DNA from: Brevundimonas sp. UBA7664
Lineage (GTDB): Bacteria; Pseudomonadota; Alphaproteobacteria; Caulobacterales; Caulobacteraceae
DNA: 23,260 nucleotides
Assembly (NCBI RefSeq): GCF_002483305.1
Contig: NZ_DLHQ01000023.1
Location: forward strand, 1 to 23,260
Direction: 5' to 3'
A program made the position numbers and the translations under genes. This document shows, piece after piece, positions 1-7,048 of the stretch; the stretch's first letter is position 1; each line of letters starts with the position of its first letter. Under the pieces are notes generated by a model that saw only the letters and a list, made by a program, of their open reading frames with translations, searched no databases and was not told where the DNA came from.

Positions 1-988
1 GCAGGTGGTGCGGGCCGGCCCAGATGTAGATGAAGATCAGCGACCAGAAGTGGACGATCGACAGGCGGTAGGAATAGACCGGCCGCTCGACCCGCTTGGG
101 CACGAAATAGTACATCATCGCCAGGAAGCCGGCGGTCAGGAAGAAGCCGACGGCGTTGTGGCCGTACCACCACTGGACCAGCGCATCCTGCACCCCGCCG
201 AAGGCCGAATAGCTGCGCGCCTCCAGCAGGCCCACCGGCACCGCGGCGTTGTTGACCAGGTGCAGCAGGGCGACGGTGACGATGAAGGCCAGGTAGAACC
301 AGTTGGCCACGTAGATGTGGGGTTCCTTGCGCTTCCAGATCGTGCCGAGGAAGACCAGCAGATAGGCGACCCAGACGATGGTCAGCCAGATGTCGACGTA
401 CCATTCCGGCTCGGCGTATTCGCGCGACTGGGTGATGCCGGAGACATAGCCGGTGGCGGCCAGGACGATGAACAGCTGGTAGCCCCAGAACACGAACCAC
501 GGCCAGATCCCGCCGGCCAGCCGCGCCTTGCAGGTCCGCTGCACCACCCAGAAGGAGGTGCAGATCAGGGCATTGCCGCCAAAGGCGAAGATTACGCCCG
601 AGGTATGCAGCGGCCGCAGGCGGCCGAAATTCAGCCAGCCATGCTCAGGGAAGTAGAAGATCTCGGGCCACGACAGCTGGGCGGCGATGAAGACGCCGAC
701 CGTCATGCCGATGACGCCCCAGAACATGGTGGCGATGACGCCGGCGCGGATCACGCCGTCCTCGTACCGGCTCGGGTCCGAACGGAAACGCCCGCTGGCG
801 ATGCCGATGGTCATGGCGGCCAGCGCCACGACCGAGGCCGCCATCAGGATGTAGCCGTGGAAGCGGAAGGCCGCGTCGTCGGTCAGTCCGGTCGCGAGCA
901 GGGCCACGATCGCCCCTACCCCCAGGAACAGGTACAGGGCGGAAACGTCGCCCGGCGTGTCGGCATCCTGTGAGATGGTGGTCGGCAT
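1..988 (-). CDS. ccoN: cbb3-type cytochrome c oxidase subunit I (CcoN), C-terminus cut by window edge
   Basis: Catalytic heme-copper subunit of the high-affinity cbb3 terminal oxidase, an inner-membrane protein that reduces O2 under microaerobic conditions. About 329 residues are visible, starting MPTTISQDAD at 988 and open to the window edge. Recognisable CcoN blocks are LHTSGVIFAFGGNALI followed by VVQRTCKARL, WYGHNAVGFFLTAGFL carrying a CuB histidine, and IYIWAGPHHL with the CuB histidine pair at the very edge. Multiple hydrophobic helices fit the family, which is usually about 480-550 residues, so roughly the last third is missing. ccoO, ccoQ and ccoP would be expected beyond the left edge. 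The FixK/FNR-type box centred 62 bases upstream of the start suggests activation by FixK. The Shine-Dalgarno signal is weak (GGGG about 10 bases upstream). Family assignment is secure. Confidence 0.96.
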   Translation of the reverse strand, partial: MPTTISQDADTPGDVSALYLFLGVGAIVALLATGLTDDAAFRFHGYILMAASVVALAAMTIGIASGRFRSDPSRYEDGVIRAGVIATMFWGVIGMTVGVFIAAQLSWPEIFYFPEHGWLNFGRLRPLHTSGVIFAFGGNALICTSFWVVQRTCKARLAGGIWPWFVFWGYQLFIVLAATGYVSGITQSREYAEPEWYVDIWLTIVWVAYLLVFLGTIWKRKEPHIYVANWFYLAFIVTVALLHLVNNAAVPVGLLEARSYSAFGGVQDALVQWWYGHNAVGFFLTAGFLAMMYYFVPKRVERPVYSYRLSIVHFWSLIFIYIWAGPHHL

Positions 989-1040
989 TCGATGGGCCCC
1001 GGTGAGAGAGTGCCCTGCGTGCCCGGACTCCCGGCCTGAC

Positions 1041-1060
1041 GCTTTGCGCCAACGCAAAGC
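1041..1060. promoter_or_regulatory. FixK/FNR-type binding box
   Basis: A perfect 20-base inverted repeat, GCTTTGCG-CCAA-CGCAAAGC. Its core, TTGC-N6-GCAA at 1044-1057, fits the FNR/FixK consensus TTG-N8-CAA. It lies between divergent ccoN and the small membrane-protein gene at 1103. Placing it at the usual -41.5 gives a ccoN transcript start near 1009 and a leader of about 20 bases, which is plausible. For the plus-strand gene the same spacing would start transcription near 1092, inside its ribosome-binding site, so the box fits ccoN better. The box is seen; the regulator is inferred. Confidence 0.85.
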
Positions 1061-1102
1061 CCCGCCTGAAAATCGTGGCCACAACAGCATCAGGAGGCCC
1101 GC

Positions 1103-1390
1103 ATGGAACACAGTGCTGCCCAGGACCCACGGACGCTCGGCGTCTCTCTGATCGTCGCCGGCGCGATTCTGGCGGTTTCGTCCGCCGTCTGCGCGTTCGC
1201 GGCGGCCGACCACATGGCGGTCGCCGCGGCCCTTTGCGGACCCGTGACCGGCCACTGCATCCTGTGCGTTCTTCTGGCGGCGAATCTGCTGGCATCCGCG
1301 GGAGCCGCCGCCGGCGGCGTGGCGCTGCTCCGGACGCATCCACGACCCCGACGCCAGCGCGCCGGTCATTCCACTCGCCCGACGACCTGA
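1103..1390 (+). CDS. Small hypothetical membrane protein divergent from ccoN
   Basis: A 95-residue protein I do not recognise. The start is well supported: CAGGAGG at 1091-1097 lies 5 bases before ATG 1103. The N-terminal part contains a clear hydrophobic helix (about residues 11-33). A second hydrophobic stretch (about 38-76) could hold one or two more. The tail is arginine-rich and polar, probably cytoplasmic. Four cysteines fall in or near the membrane (C30, C45, C52, C55), the last two in an HCILC sequence, plus H37 and H51, so metal or heme contact is imaginable but unproven. It shares its upstream region, including the FixK-type box, with ccoN and ends 42 bases before the convergent fixT-like gene. 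Function unknown. Confidence 0.75.
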   Translation: MEHSAAQDPRTLGVSLIVAGAILAVSSAVCAFAAADHMAVAAALCGPVTGHCILCVLLAANLLASAGAAAGGVALLRTHPRPRRQRAGHSTRPTT

Positions 1391-1431
1391 GCGCCGTTTC
1401 AGGAGGTCCCGCCCATCGAGGCGGTGGCCGT

Positions 1432-1842
1432 TCAGCTCTGGTCGTTGTGTGAGAGGGCGCTGCGCACCGCGCTCAACAACCCGTCTGTCAGCAAGGGCTT
1501 TTCAATGATCGGCACGCCCGCGGTCGCGGCGCGCGCCCTCAAATGGGGCCGCGGATTGGTCGTGATCAGGACCGCCGGCATGCGCACGCCGTTCGCCCGG
1601 AGTCGCTCGAGCAGATCCAGCCCATCCACGCCCGGCAGGTGATAGTCGAGGACCAGGCAACCCTTGTCCGGCAAGGGCCCGGAGGCCAGCAGGCTTTCGG
1701 CATCCCTGAATTTGCGCACGTCCAGTCCTTCCAGGTCGAAGGAGAACTGCACGGCGTGCGCGACCGCCGGATCGTCATCGACAAGGATGACGGCCGGGCG
1801 CGATCCTGAACTGACGGGGAGACCGGTCACGCGCAGATGCAT
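1432..1842 (-). CDS. fixT: FixT-like single-domain response regulator (receiver only)
   Basis: A 136-residue stand-alone receiver domain with no output domain. Acidic pocket VDDD (residues 21-24), phospho-acceptor D66 in LVLDYHLPG, a TT pair near 94-95 and the conserved lysine K115 in IIEKPL are all present, so it looks phosphorylatable. It lies directly after fixK and overlaps it: ATG 1842 lies inside fixK, and a GTG at 1830 makes a GTGA overlap with the fixK stop. Either could be the start. Caulobacter has FixT, a receiver protein encoded with fixK that inhibits FixL; position and size suggest the same role here. Caulobacter FixT is reported to bind an Fe-S cluster, but only one cysteine (C62) exists here. 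The symbol rests on context; a generic CheY-like regulator is the alternative. Confidence 0.8.
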   Translation of the reverse strand: MHLRVTGLPVSSGSRPAVILVDDDPAVAHAVQFSFDLEGLDVRKFRDAESLLASGPLPDKGCLVLDYHLPGVDGLDLLERLRANGVRMPAVLITTNPRPHLRARAATAGVPIIEKPLLTDGLLSAVRSALSHNDQS

Positions 1843-2513
1843 TCCAGGCGGGCACGCTGCAGCAGGCGCACGTGCCGCGTCGACCGGGCCTCGATCAGAC
1901 CTTCGGTCTGCAGCTGGGACAGGGTCCTGGAGACGGTATGGATGGTCAGGCCGACATGGTCCGCGATGTCCTGCCGCGTCATCGGCAGGTCGATGAACTC
2001 CGGATGTCCCTGACGCCCGGCGAAATCGAGCAGGAAGGCGACGACGCGTTCGGTCGCGCCCTGCCGGGCCAGGATCAGCGCATGGTCCTCGCTCCGATGG
2101 AAGGCCCGGACGGTGATCTGCCACAGGGCGCGGGCCAGGCCGATGTCGGTGGCGGCCCGTTCGGCCAGCTCCGTCCGCTCGATCGCCGAGGCCTGGACGG
2201 TGCTCAGGGCTTCGGCGGTGATGGCGTGCTCGACGCCGGCTTCAAGGCCGACGAAGTCCCCGGGCAGATGGAAGCCCGTGACCTGACGGCGACCGTCGGC
2301 GAGAAGCCGGTAGCTGACCGCCGCCCCTTTCAGCACCCGGTAGACCAGTCGGACCGGGTCGCCTTGCCGGAACAGCTGCTCCCCCGGTGCGAACGGCGAC
2401 CGCGGGGCCGTCGACGCATTTGCGAAGACGTCGCACAGACGGCAGTCCGGCGTTTCCGAGCGCGGCGTGGGGATCGGGCGATCCGTGATTTCGCAGGTGC
2501 GGAGAGCGGGCAT
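1827..2513 (-). CDS. fixK: Crp/Fnr-family transcription regulator, FixK type
   Basis: A 228-residue regulator with an N-terminal cyclic-nucleotide-type beta roll (about 40-115), a dimer helix (about 115-150) and a C-terminal winged helix (about 155-215). The recognition helix contains TIHTVSRTLSQL (190-201). In Fix systems this protein is induced by phosphorylated FixJ and activates cbb3 oxidase and heme genes through TTG-N8-CAA boxes. The cysteines are C7, C24, C27, C225 and C227. The canonical FNR set including a central cysteine is missing, which supports FixK over an Fe-S FNR. The glutamate usually found in the recognition helix (E-x-x-S-R) is a histidine here (H192). Start ATG 2513 has little Shine-Dalgarno sequence. 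The fixT-like gene overlaps its 3' end. Confidence 0.9.
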   Translation of the reverse strand: MPALRTCEITDRPIPTPRSETPDCRLCDVFANASTAPRSPFAPGEQLFRQGDPVRLVYRVLKGAAVSYRLLADGRRQVTGFHLPGDFVGLEAGVEHAITAEALSTVQASAIERTELAERAATDIGLARALWQITVRAFHRSEDHALILARQGATERVVAFLLDFAGRQGHPEFIDLPMTRQDIADHVGLTIHTVSRTLSQLQTEGLIEARSTRHVRLLQRARLECICA

Positions 2514-2586
2514 GGGGGCGTCCGATGAACTTGAGGCCGCACACTAGGATCGGGCCCCTCCCCGGCGATATTCGGGAGTGCTCCCT

Positions 2587-2602
2587 AGGGGTTTTACCGG
2601 AG
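2587..2602 (-). promoter_or_regulatory. Candidate FixJ-type motif upstream of fixK
   Basis: AGGGGTTTTACCGGAG on the plus strand, 74 bases before the fixK start. Nearly the same string (one T fewer) occurs upstream of hemA at 6975-6989. Occurrence before two genes expected to respond to oxygen suggests a shared operator, with FixJ the natural candidate. The matching strings are seen; the binding protein is a guess. Confidence 0.4.
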
Positions 2603-2648
2603 TCGACGCCGTCGTTCGCGATCCGGGGACGACTCACGATGGCGGGGC

Positions 2649-4013
2649 TTAAACCGCCCGGGCGTGCCGGCTCGCGGCGACCGGAAGACGGGCGTCAAAA
2701 CAGGCCGCGACCACGCGCATGACGCGGTGCGCCTCGCCCGGAATACGGATGCTGCGGCCGTCGACCGTGCACAGGCCGTCGGCCTGGAGCCGGCTCGCGG
2801 CCACGATCGCGCTGTCCAGCACCGCGTCGGCGAAGCCGTGCGCCCGGCAGACCTCGGCCACATCGACCGTCAGGTCGCACATCAGCCGCTCGATCACCGC
2901 CGCGCGCAGATCATCCTCCGCATCGACAGCCAGCCGGCGCGCCACGGGAAGACGACCCGCCTCGACCTCGCGGCCCCACTTATCCGTGGTGATGGCGTTC
3001 TGCACGAAGCCCTCGGCGAAGCGGCCGATCGAGGACGGACCGATCGGGACCAGCACCGGAGCCGGATCGTCCGTGTAGCCCTGAAAATTCCGGCGCAACC
3101 GCCCCGAGGCCGCCGCGACGGCCAGCGGGTCGTCGGGCAGGGCGTAGTGATCCAGGCCGATGCGGACATAGCCTGCGCCGCGCAGAGCCTCGTCAGCGGC
3201 CTCGGCCTGGGCCCAGCGTCCATCGCCGTCAGCGAGGTCGGCCTCCCGGATCATCACCTGGTGCTTTTTCATCCACGGCACATGGGCGTAGCCGAACACG
3301 GCGACCCGGTCGGGCCGCAGGGTGACAGCCGCCTCCGCTGACGCCGTGACATTCTCCGGCGTCTGGCCCGGCAAGCCGTACATCAGATCGAAATTGATCG
3401 CGGACACGCCCGCCTTCCGCAGCCGGTCGTTGGCGGCGGCGACCATGTCAAAGGGTTGGATACGATTGACCCTGGCCTGGACATCCGGATCGAACGTCTG
3501 GACGCCGAGGCTGGCGCGGGTCACCCCGGCCTCGCCGCAGGCGTCGATGAAGGCCTCGGTCAGCATGCCGGGATCGAGCTCGGCCGCCACTTCCGCTCCG
3601 GGACGCAGGGCGAACCGGTCGGACATGTGCCGGACCAGGGTCCGGAAGTCGTCGGGCGACAGGGCGTTCGGACTGCCGCCGCCGAAATGCAGATGGGCGG
3701 CGCCGGCGTGCGGACCGATGGCGTCGGCCCACAGATCCACTTCCAGCATCAGGGTCTGGAAAAAGGCCCGGACCCGGTCGTAGTCGTGGAAGACGCTGGT
3801 GTGGCAGCCACAGTACCAGCACATCCGCTTGCAGAACGGCACATGGACATAGGCCGAGATGGCCTGGTCCGCGCGGGTGGCCGCCAGCCACGTCCGCGCC
3901 TCCGCCTCTCCGGCGGCAGGCTCGAAGGCGACCGCCGTCGGATAGCTGGTGTAGCGCGGCAGATTACGGGCGGCGTGGGACCGCCAGGCGGCGGGCAGGG
4001 CGCGGGGCGACAT
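2649..4013 (-). CDS. hemN: Oxygen-independent coproporphyrinogen III dehydrogenase (radical SAM HemN)
   Basis: Converts coproporphyrinogen III to protoporphyrinogen IX without O2 using S-adenosylmethionine and a 4Fe-4S cluster in the cytoplasm. The protein is 454 residues, close to the usual HemN length. The N-terminus has RNLPRYTSYPTA, then the HemN-type cluster motif C61-x3-C65-x2-C68-x-C70 (PFCKRMCWYCGCHT), followed by HLHFGGGSPN around 108-116 and a C-terminal HemN domain. ATG 4013 is chosen because it gives the family N-terminus MSPRALPAAW; upstream codons run into the alternative oxidase gene and the ribosome site is poor, so coupling to that gene (27 bases away) is likely. It supplies heme at low O2, matching its position beside fixK and fixLJ. 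Confidence 0.93.
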   Translation of the reverse strand: MSPRALPAAWRSHAARNLPRYTSYPTAVAFEPAAGEAEARTWLAATRADQAISAYVHVPFCKRMCWYCGCHTSVFHDYDRVRAFFQTLMLEVDLWADAIGPHAGAAHLHFGGGSPNALSPDDFRTLVRHMSDRFALRPGAEVAAELDPGMLTEAFIDACGEAGVTRASLGVQTFDPDVQARVNRIQPFDMVAAANDRLRKAGVSAINFDLMYGLPGQTPENVTASAEAAVTLRPDRVAVFGYAHVPWMKKHQVMIREADLADGDGRWAQAEAADEALRGAGYVRIGLDHYALPDDPLAVAAASGRLRRNFQGYTDDPAPVLVPIGPSSIGRFAEGFVQNAITTDKWGREVEAGRLPVARRLAVDAEDDLRAAVIERLMCDLTVDVAEVCRAHGFADAVLDSAIVAASRLQADGLCTVDGRSIRIPGEAHRVMRVVAACFDARLPVAASRHARAV

Positions 4014-4039
4014 CCGGGGGCTCGATCTGGCGTTCGTGG

Positions 4040-4729
4040 TCAGGCCGCCGCTTTCCAGTTGGGCTGCAGCTCGACATGCACGGGGCACGGCGCGACCGGG
4101 ATCGGCGCCAGGCCGCCCAGTTCGTTGGCGAAGCCGTGATTGACGTCACGGTGGTGGGCCTCGTCGGCGCGGACCACCAGCACCACGTCGCGCAGGGTCG
4201 CGTCAGCCGGCAGGTTCCAGTAGCGGAGGGCGATGGCGGGGGCGGCCACGTTCGGGCTGCGGCCTTCGTCGATCTCGGCCAGATAGTGGGTGTAGCTGAG
4301 GACCGCCTCCTCCTCGAAATAGCCGACCACCCGGTGCGCCGTCTTCGCGGACACCAGATAGAGGCCGAAGAAGAACAGGTAGAAGACCCACTGCACGGCG
4401 ATGACCATGAAGCGCTCGAACAGGGTCGGCTGGGCCACCTCGATGAAGGTCATCAGGTGCATCCGCTCGTTCTCGGCCTCGTCCATCAGGGTTCGGATCC
4501 AGCCGTTGTCGTCCTTCATCCGGCGCAGGGCCTTCAAATGGTTCAGGGTGGCCCCGACCATGCCGGGCACGGCGGCGACCGTCTCCAGCACCACGGCGCG
4601 GTGGCCGTAGCGTTTGGCGAAGAAGGTGTCGGCGAAGAAGCGCAGCGCCTTGACGAAACCCCAGGCGACGCGGTCAGAGACGCCCTTCGGCGCGTGGTGG
4701 ACGGACAGGTCGACGAGGGGCGCGATCAT
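4040..4729 (-). CDS. aox: Alternative oxidase (cyanide-resistant ubiquinol oxidase, diiron)
   Basis: A membrane-associated diiron enzyme that passes electrons from ubiquinol to O2 without pumping protons. The 229-residue protein has all four family blocks: LETVAAVPGMVGA with E49, DEAENERMHLM with E88 and H91, YFEEEAVLSYTHYL with the third glutamate at 139-141, and RADEAHHRDVNH with E190 and H193. Hydrophobic segments around 105-127 fit membrane attachment. It has no mitochondrial-type N-terminal extension, as expected in bacteria. ATG 4729 starts the only sensible product. The gene lies 27 bases upstream of hemN on the same strand, probably co-transcribed, and diverges from fixL. I find no FixK-type box in its upstream region (4730-4843). 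Confidence 0.93.
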   Translation of the reverse strand: MIAPLVDLSVHHAPKGVSDRVAWGFVKALRFFADTFFAKRYGHRAVVLETVAAVPGMVGATLNHLKALRRMKDDNGWIRTLMDEAENERMHLMTFIEVAQPTLFERFMVIAVQWVFYLFFFGLYLVSAKTAHRVVGYFEEEAVLSYTHYLAEIDEGRSPNVAAPAIALRYWNLPADATLRDVVLVVRADEAHHRDVNHGFANELGGLAPIPVAPCPVHVELQPNWKAAA

Positions 4730-4798
4730 GGCGGAATCCGAAAATCAATGAACTGGGGCCGGGGCCCGATGGCGGTGAAGTAGCCGCCACCCGCGGCT

Positions 4799-4820
4799 GG
4801 TGAAATTCGGGTGTTTCACC
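4799..4820. promoter_or_regulatory. 22-base dyad upstream of fixL
   Basis: Perfect 7-base arms GGTGAAA (4799-4805) and TTTCACC (4814-4820) separated by 8 bases, ending 23 bases before the fixL ATG in the aox-fixL divergent region. It could be an operator or a leader hairpin. A second short stem (AGCCGC 4782-4787 with GCGGCT 4793-4798) abuts it. The dyad is seen; its role is unknown. Confidence 0.4.
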
Positions 4821-4843
4821 TACGGGATGTTGCGGAGGCGACG

Positions 4844-6364
4844 ATGACGACCACCCCGACAGCCGAGCTTGAGACCCGGACGCCCTGGGGCTGGATGCTG
4901 GCGACCCGCCATACGGGCTACGGCCTGGCGACCGCCGTGCTCGGCTCCGGCCTCGGACTGCTCGCCCGGCTGGCGATGACGCCCCTGCTGCAGGACCGGC
5001 TGGCCCTGCTGTTCTTCATCCCCTCCGTGGTCGTCGCCGCCGGCCTCGGGGGCGCGGTCCCCGGCGCCGTGGCGACGGTGCTGGGTCTCGTCTGCGGCCT
5101 GTACGTGACCTGGTCGACCGGCGGCCTCGCGCCCGGCGACCTCGTAGGCGGCGGGGTCTTCCTGCTGCTGGGCGCCCTGATCACCGCCGGCGGCGAGGCG
5201 TTCCAGAACATGCGCTCGCGGGCCGTGACGGTGAACCTGGACCTGCGGGCGCGCGAGGCCCACCTCCAGTCCATCCTCGCCACCGTGCCCGACGCCATGG
5301 TCGTCATCACCGAGCGCGGAATCATGCAGTCCTTCAGCCACGCCGCCGAGCGGTTGTTCGGCTGGACCGCCGAGGAGGTGATCGGCAAGAACGTCAGGAT
5401 GCTGATGCCCGAACCCTATCGCGAACAACACGACGGCTACCTCGACCGCTATCTGACCACCGGCGAACGGCGGATCATCGGCATGGGCCGGGTCGTGGTC
5501 GGCGAGCGCAAGGACGGATCGACCTTCCCGATGGAGCTGGCCGTCGGCGAAATGATTTCGGGCGACCAGCGCTTCTTCACCGGCTTCGTGCGCGACCTCA
5601 GCGAGCGCCAGCAGACCGAGCAACGGCTCCAGGAACTGCAGTCGGAGCTGGTCCACATCTCGCGCCTGACCGCCATGGGCGAGATGGCCTCGGCCCTGGC
5701 GCATGAGCTGAACCAGCCGCTCTCGGCCATGGCCAACTATCTCAAGGGCTCGCTGCGCCTGCTGGACGCCGAGGCGATCCCCCGGGACCGGCTGCGCGAC
5801 GCCATCCACAAGGCCGGGGACCAGGCGCTGCGGGCCGGCGACATCATCCGTCGCCTGCGCGACTTCGTCGCCCGCGGCGAGGCGGAGCGACGGGTGGAAA
5901 GCCTGCCCAAGCTGATCGAGGAAGCCAGCGCCCTCGCCCTCGTCGGCGCCAAGGAACACGGCGTCCGCGTGCTGTTCCGGTTCTCGCCGACGATCGACCT
6001 CGTGCTGGCCGACAAGGTCCAGATCCAGCAGGTGGTGCTGAACCTCATCCGCAATGCAATCGAGGCCATGGATGAGGCGAACCGCAAGGTGCTGGAAATC
6101 CGCCTCGACCCCGCGGCGGATGACTATGCCCTGGTCACCGTGGCCGACACCGGCTCCGGCATCAGCCCGGACATCGCCGACCAGTTGTTCCAGCCGTTCG
6201 TGACCACCAAGCGGACCGGCATGGGCGTCGGCCTGTCGATTTCGCGCACCATCATTGAGGCCCATGGCGGCCGTATCTGGGTTGAACCGAATCCGGGCGG
6301 CGGCACGCGATTCTGCTTTACGCTGCGTTCTGTAGGCGAAGAGGAACTCCACGATGGCGAATGA
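4844..6364 (+). CDS. fixL: Oxygen-sensor histidine kinase FixL (heme PAS)
   Basis: A 506-residue membrane kinase. The N-terminus has about four transmembrane helices (roughly 25-115), then a heme PAS domain (about 140-255), a HisKA domain with phospho-acceptor H287 in ALAHELNQP, and an ATPase domain with DTGSGI (435-440) and GMGVGLSI (459-466). The PAS domain contains QHDGYLDRY, with H196 aligning to the proximal heme histidine H200 of Bradyrhizobium FixL, R202 to R206, and R216 in IIGMGR to the oxygen-contacting R220. It should therefore bind heme and be inhibited by O2. ATG 4844 is chosen over GTG 4811 because CGGAGGCG lies just upstream and GTG 4811 falls inside the dyad. fixJ overlaps its end by 11 bases. 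Confidence 0.96.
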   Translation: MTTTPTAELETRTPWGWMLATRHTGYGLATAVLGSGLGLLARLAMTPLLQDRLALLFFIPSVVVAAGLGGAVPGAVATVLGLVCGLYVTWSTGGLAPGDLVGGGVFLLLGALITAGGEAFQNMRSRAVTVNLDLRAREAHLQSILATVPDAMVVITERGIMQSFSHAAERLFGWTAEEVIGKNVRMLMPEPYREQHDGYLDRYLTTGERRIIGMGRVVVGERKDGSTFPMELAVGEMISGDQRFFTGFVRDLSERQQTEQRLQELQSELVHISRLTAMGEMASALAHELNQPLSAMANYLKGSLRLLDAEAIPRDRLRDAIHKAGDQALRAGDIIRRLRDFVARGEAERRVESLPKLIEEASALALVGAKEHGVRVLFRFSPTIDLVLADKVQIQQVVLNLIRNAIEAMDEANRKVLEIRLDPAADDYALVTVADTGSGISPDIADQLFQPFVTTKRTGMGVGLSISRTIIEAHGGRIWVEPNPGGGTRFCFTLRSVGEEELHDGE

Positions 6365-6959
6365 GCCGATCATCCATGTGGTTGACGACGATTCCGCGAT
6401 CCGGGACTCGCTGGCCTTCCTGCTGGACACCGCGGGCCTGTCTTGCAGAACCTATGAGTCGGCCGCGGCCCTGCTGGCCGAGGCCGGAAATCTGGCGCCC
6501 GGCTGCATCGTCACGGACGTGCGCATGCCGGACATGAGCGGACTGGACATGGTCCGGCGGCTCTCCGAAATGGGCGTGCGCCAACCGGTCATCGTCATGA
6601 CCGGCCACGCCGACGTGCCCCTGGCCATCGAGGCCGTCCGCGCCGGGGTCAAGGACTTCATCGAAAAGCCGTTCGACGACGAGGCCCTGCTGTCCTCGAT
6701 CCGCTCGGCCCTCGCCGACCATGCCGGAACCGCCGAACGCGAGGGCCAGGACGCCGAGGTGCGCGACCGCCTCGCCTCCCTGTCCGCCCGCGAGCGTCAG
6801 GTGCTTGAGGGCCTGGTCGCCGGCCGCGCCAACAAGGTCATCGCCTACGACCTCGAGATCAGCCCCCGCACGGTCGAGGTCTATCGCGCCAACGTCATGA
6901 CCAAGATGCAGGCCCGCAGCCTGTCGGAACTGGTCCGGATGACCATTCTGGCCCGGTAG
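6354..6959 (+). CDS. fixJ: Response regulator FixJ (receiver plus LuxR-type HTH)
   Basis: A 201-residue transcription activator phosphorylated by FixL. The receiver (about 5-120) has D11 and D12, phospho-acceptor D55 in IVTDVRMPDMSG, T83 and K105 in IEKPF. The C-terminal LuxR/GerE helix-turn-helix (about 140-198) has LSARERQVLEGLVAGRANK and SPRTVEVYRANVMTKM, typical of FixJ. ATG 6354 lies inside the end of fixL with AGAGGAAC about 10 bases upstream, so translation is coupled. The nearest expected target is fixK; hemA directly downstream may also be one, given the shared upstream motif. An 88-base gap separates it from hemA. Confidence 0.95.
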   Translation: MANEPIIHVVDDDSAIRDSLAFLLDTAGLSCRTYESAAALLAEAGNLAPGCIVTDVRMPDMSGLDMVRRLSEMGVRQPVIVMTGHADVPLAIEAVRAGVKDFIEKPFDDEALLSSIRSALADHAGTAEREGQDAEVRDRLASLSARERQVLEGLVAGRANKVIAYDLEISPRTVEVYRANVMTKMQARSLSELVRMTILAR

Positions 6960-6974
6960 TCGGGCGGGGGGCTC

Positions 6975-6989
6975 AGGGGTTTACCGGAG
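6975..6989 (+). promoter_or_regulatory. Candidate FixJ-type motif upstream of hemA
   Basis: AGGGGTTTACCGGAG, 59 bases before hemA and matching 2587-2602 upstream of fixK apart from one T. It lies just after the fixJ stop. See the fixK site for interpretation; the regulator is inferred. Confidence 0.35.
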
Positions 6990-7048
6990 GTGACCCCGGC
7001 GCCCCGGAGTGGGACGAGGGAGGATCATCCGCCGCGGGACCCTTCCTG

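Noticed and set aside
1390..1432. Possible bidirectional terminator between the convergent small membrane gene and fixT-like gene
   Set aside because: No stable stem-loop or T-run found in the 41-base gap.
2535..2548. Possible FixK half-site TTGAGG upstream of fixK
   Set aside because: Only one half matches; the other half lacks the CAA end, so autoregulation by this site is not supported.
4811..4843. Upstream GTG start for fixL adding 11 residues
   Set aside because: It falls inside the 7-base-arm dyad and has no ribosome site, whereas ATG 4844 has CGGAGGCG at the right distance.
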